From contig CALVPX010000002.1 of the NCBI GenBank assembly GCA_944354265.1, positions 1 through 64,000 of the forward strand: a stretch of DNA of 64,000 nt, read 5' to 3'. This document shows, in pieces, positions 61,858 to 64,000 of the stretch (positions within the stretch are counted from its first letter, which is position 1; every line of letters begins with the position of its first letter). Source of the DNA: an uncultured Clostridia bacterium. Lineage in GTDB: Bacteria; Bacillota; Clostridia; Christensenellales; Borkfalkiaceae. Under the pieces are notes generated by a model. That model was not told where the DNA came from. It was given only the letters and a program-made list of their open reading frames with translations, and did no database searches. Made by a program: the position numbers and the translations under genes.

Positions 61858-62910
61858 ATGAAGAATTTGCTTACAGATAAAATTTTGGGCGCCACGGGTG
61901 CGGATGCGCTCGTCGTCACACAGCCCGATTACAGATTTTATTTGACGGGCTTTGAAAGTTCCTTCGGTGTGGTCATCGCCGATAGTGACGGCGCCAGATT
62001 TTTGACCGACAGCCGCTATCTCGAGGCCGCAAAATCAAAGGTCAACGGCGGAATAGAAGTTTCAGAATATCCCCGCGGCGAAAGCCTTGCCTCCCTCTTA
62101 AAGGGTTACAAGTCGCTCGGCGTATCGCTTTCAAAAACTTTTGCCTCCGAGTACCTCTCGTTGAAGGAGGCGGGCTTTGAAATAGTCGACAGCACCCCCG
62201 CGTTTGAAAAATCGATGGCGGTTAAGTCCAAGGACGAGCTGCAAAAAATACAGGCCGCGTGCGTCGCTGCCGATAAATCTTTTACGTCTCTTCTGTCCCA
62301 AATCAAAGAGGGCATGACCGAAAACGACGTCGCCGCCCTGCTCGAATATTTAATGAGGCAAAACGGCGCCTCGGGCACGAGTTTTTCCACCATATGCGCA
62401 TTCGGCGCAAACGCCAGCGTTCCCCATCACGAAACTGACGAAACCAAGCTTAAGTTCGGCGACATTGTCCTCATAGACTTCGGCTGTAAAGTCGGCGGCT
62501 ACTGCTCTGACTGCACGCGCACATTCCTGTTCGGCGACGACGGCAAACATGAACAGTTCAAACAGGCGTATGAACACGTCTTAAAGGCTCACATGCTCGT
62601 AAAGGAACAGTTCGCCGCAGGCATGACGGGTCGCGCAGGCGACGCAATCGCCCGCGATTACCTTGCAAAGTTCGGCCTCGATAAATACTTCACCCACTCT
62701 CTCGGTCACGGCATAGGCATAAATATTCACGAAGCCCCCAACCTTTCGCCCAAGAGCGAAAGCGTCTTTGAGGACGGAATGGTATTCTCGGACGAGCCCG
62801 GGGTATATTTCGAAGGCAACTTCGGCATAAGAATAGAGGACACCGTCACTCTCGAAGGCGGCAGGGTAAAGAGCCTCACCAACAGCGACAAAACTCTCAC
62901 AATCTTGTAA
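61858..62910 (+). CDS. Xaa-Pro aminopeptidase-type M24 peptidase
   Basis: Removes N-terminal residues before proline. 350 residues: creatinase-like N-domain (about 1-120), then the pita-bread domain with metal ligands in DIVLIDFGCKVGGYCSDCTRTF (two Asp), HSLGHGIGINIHEAPN (His), SDEPGVYFEGNFGIRIEDTV (two Glu). No ribosome site; near-leaderless. pepP/efp adjacency is common in Firmicutes. Confidence 0.94.
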   Translation: MKNLLTDKILGATGADALVVTQPDYRFYLTGFESSFGVVIADSDGARFLTDSRYLEAAKSKVNGGIEVSEYPRGESLASLLKGYKSLGVSLSKTFASEYLSLKEAGFEIVDSTPAFEKSMAVKSKDELQKIQAACVAADKSFTSLLSQIKEGMTENDVAALLEYLMRQNGASGTSFSTICAFGANASVPHHETDETKLKFGDIVLIDFGCKVGGYCSDCTRTFLFGDDGKHEQFKQAYEHVLKAHMLVKEQFAAGMTGRAGDAIARDYLAKFGLDKYFTHSLGHGIGINIHEAPNLSPKSESVFEDGMVFSDEPGVYFEGNFGIRIEDTVTLEGGRVKSLTNSDKTLTIL

Positions 62911-63339
62911 AATATAAGTGTGCTGTGGCATAAAGTTAATTTAACTAAGCCTATATGTGCAAAAAACAGCGCACAATTTTTGTGAATAAATAATTTACGT
63001 TGCAAGGCGAATTTCGTCGGAATAAACTTCGCTCTCTGCAAGTTGTATGCATACAACTTGCAACTGTGCTACGTTTTTCCTCCTCTTCGCGCAAATACTA
63101 CAGTTTTGCGCGAGATTGAAGTTAAAATAATTAACGTTTTAACCCGAAACCACGCTTTCGGGTTAAAGGACACAATTTGTTGCGCAAGCAACCTCAGCTG
63201 AGGGGAATTTGCGCGATTATATAATACGAGTGCCCTAAGGCATCGCGCAAAGGGGAGCGGAGCTCCCCCGATTACACAAAATTGTTGTGCGACGCCAGCA
63301 CACAATTTTTGTAAAAAATTAATTTAGGAGAATAAGTAT
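62911..63339. repeat. Repeat-rich region before efp
   Basis: No gene seen. It is bounded by imperfect 31-bp direct repeats (62967-62997 and 63296-63326). Between them lie a 26-bp perfect palindrome (63037-63062), the dispersed hairpin repeat copy B (63085-63115), a 12-bp stem (63138-63149 with 63156-63167), GTTGC-GCAA-GCAAC, CCTCAGCTGAGG and GGGAGC-GGA-GCTCCC. The pattern suggests one or more small inserted repeat elements. Confidence 0.65.
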
Positions 63340-63915
63340 ATGGCATCCATTTTAGCAGGCGACATCAGAAAGGGCGTAACTTTCGAATACAACAACAAAG
63401 GCGTTTACACCGTAACCGACTTCCAGCACGTTAAGCCCGGCAAAGGCGCCGCATTCGTCCGCGCAACGCTCAAAAACGTAGTCACAGGTCAGGTCCTCTC
63501 GGATATAACCTTCAACCCCACGACCAAGCTCGAAACCGCTCAGGTCGAAACGAGAAAGATGACCTATTCTTACACCGACGGCGAATTCTATTACTTCATG
63601 GATCCCGACACTTTCGAAATGACTACGCTCAATTACGATCAGGTTGAAGACGCCCTCAAATACATCAAGGAAAACGACCCCGTAACCATCAAATTCCTCT
63701 ATGGCAACGCTTTCTCGGTTGAACCCGAAAACTTTGTAGAACTCAAAGTCATCGAGTGTGAACCGGGCGTCAAGGGCAACACCGCAACCAACGCCATGAA
63801 GAACGCCAAGGTCGAAACGGGCGCAACCATTCAGGTTCCCATGTTCATCGAAGAGGGCGAAGTCATCCGCATCGATACTCGCAGCGGCGAGTATATGTCC
63901 CGCGTAGGCAAATAA
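63340..63915 (+). CDS. efp: Elongation factor P
   Basis: Relieves ribosome stalling at polyproline. 191 residues in three beta domains. Loop [15 protein letters not shown] carries the usual modified Lys position (about 34); the end [17 protein letters not shown] is the family signature. TTAGGAGAATAAGTAT precedes the ATG. Confidence 0.97.
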   Translation: MASILAGDIRKGVTFEYNNKGVYTVTDFQHVKPGKGAAFVRATLKNVVTGQVLSDITFNPTTKLETAQVETRKMTYSYTDGEFYYFMDPDTFEMTTLNYDQVEDALKYIKENDPVTIKFLYGNAFSVEPENFVELKVIECEPGVKGNTATNAMKNAKVETGATIQVPMFIEEGEVIRIDTRSGEYMSRVGK

Positions 63916-64000
63916 AAAAGAACCATCGCGCCATGCTGTGTCAAGTTTGCGCACTCCTCGGTCATGTACTTCATTGTACACTCCCGTCGTCGCTTGCGCA
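63916..64000. other. Intergenic end of window
   Basis: No gene seen. TGTACTTCATTGTACA is a 6-bp inverted repeat with a 4-base loop, and the sequence looks like another intergenic repeat cut by the window edge. Confidence 0.35.

Overview
The window reads as chromosome of an uncultured member of the class Clostridia (Firmicutes/Bacillota). This is inferred from: a SpoIIID sporulation regulator, McsA-McsB-ClpC protein quality control, the polC-locus gene order ispG-(polC remnant)-rimP-nusA-ylxR-ylxQ-infB-rbfA-nrnA-truB-ribF, PlsY, NrdR, a pepP-efp pair, a TM1266-type iron-hydrogenase regulator and the anaerobe-associated NifU-like/GGGtGRT pair. Most genes look moderately GC-rich and use many ATA codons. 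Consensus sigma-A promoters and GC-rich terminator hairpins are frequent. I saw no rRNA, tRNA or CRISPR.

Layout. 1-1060: AT-rich 3' part of a tyrosine recombinase, the end of an integrated element, followed by dense inverted repeats. 1070-2802 (-): GGGtGRT and NifU-like genes. 3136-7256: mcsA-mcsB-clpC without ctsR. 7798-8943: a GNAT-like gene. 9122-18931: a capsule/exopolysaccharide locus (fused Wzz-tyrosine kinase, PHP phosphatase, initiating phosphoglycosyltransferase, two DUF4422 proteins, Wzy-like polymerase, GT2, GT4, UDP-galactopyranose mutase). 19064-27516: housekeeping genes (spoIIID, ilvE, recX, nnrDE, a lone mazF, lspA, an rluA-type gene, der, plsY). 27608-31714: a PH-like membrane protein, an aconitase-family hydratase, TraX and a lipoprotein. 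31905-34783: TM1266 regulator plus a NitT/TauT-type ABC transporter. 34970-47979: a DUF1294 gene and a purine cluster (purE, purC, a glutaminase-dead purF paralog, purF, purM, purN, purH, purD, purL). 48106-49428: an XRE/SHOCT-like gene pair and nrdR. 49518-60973: ispG and the nusA-infB translation operon through ribF. 60966-63915: an endonuclease IV-like protein, pepP and efp.

Two observations stand out. First, the ABC transporter substrate-binding lipoprotein at 32340-33353 has its two halves in the reverse of the usual order: it looks circularly permuted behind an intact lipoprotein signal. Second, the gene in the conserved polC position (50563-52098) keeps the PolC N-terminal, OB and DEDDh exonuclease regions but has no PHP or polymerase domain. 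Further points are a PurF paralog without its catalytic cysteine, a capsule tyrosine kinase with a degenerate P-loop, a RibF with a 220-residue acidic repeat tail, several apparently leaderless genes, tandem NrdR boxes within the nrdR promoter, and several families of dispersed intergenic repeats.
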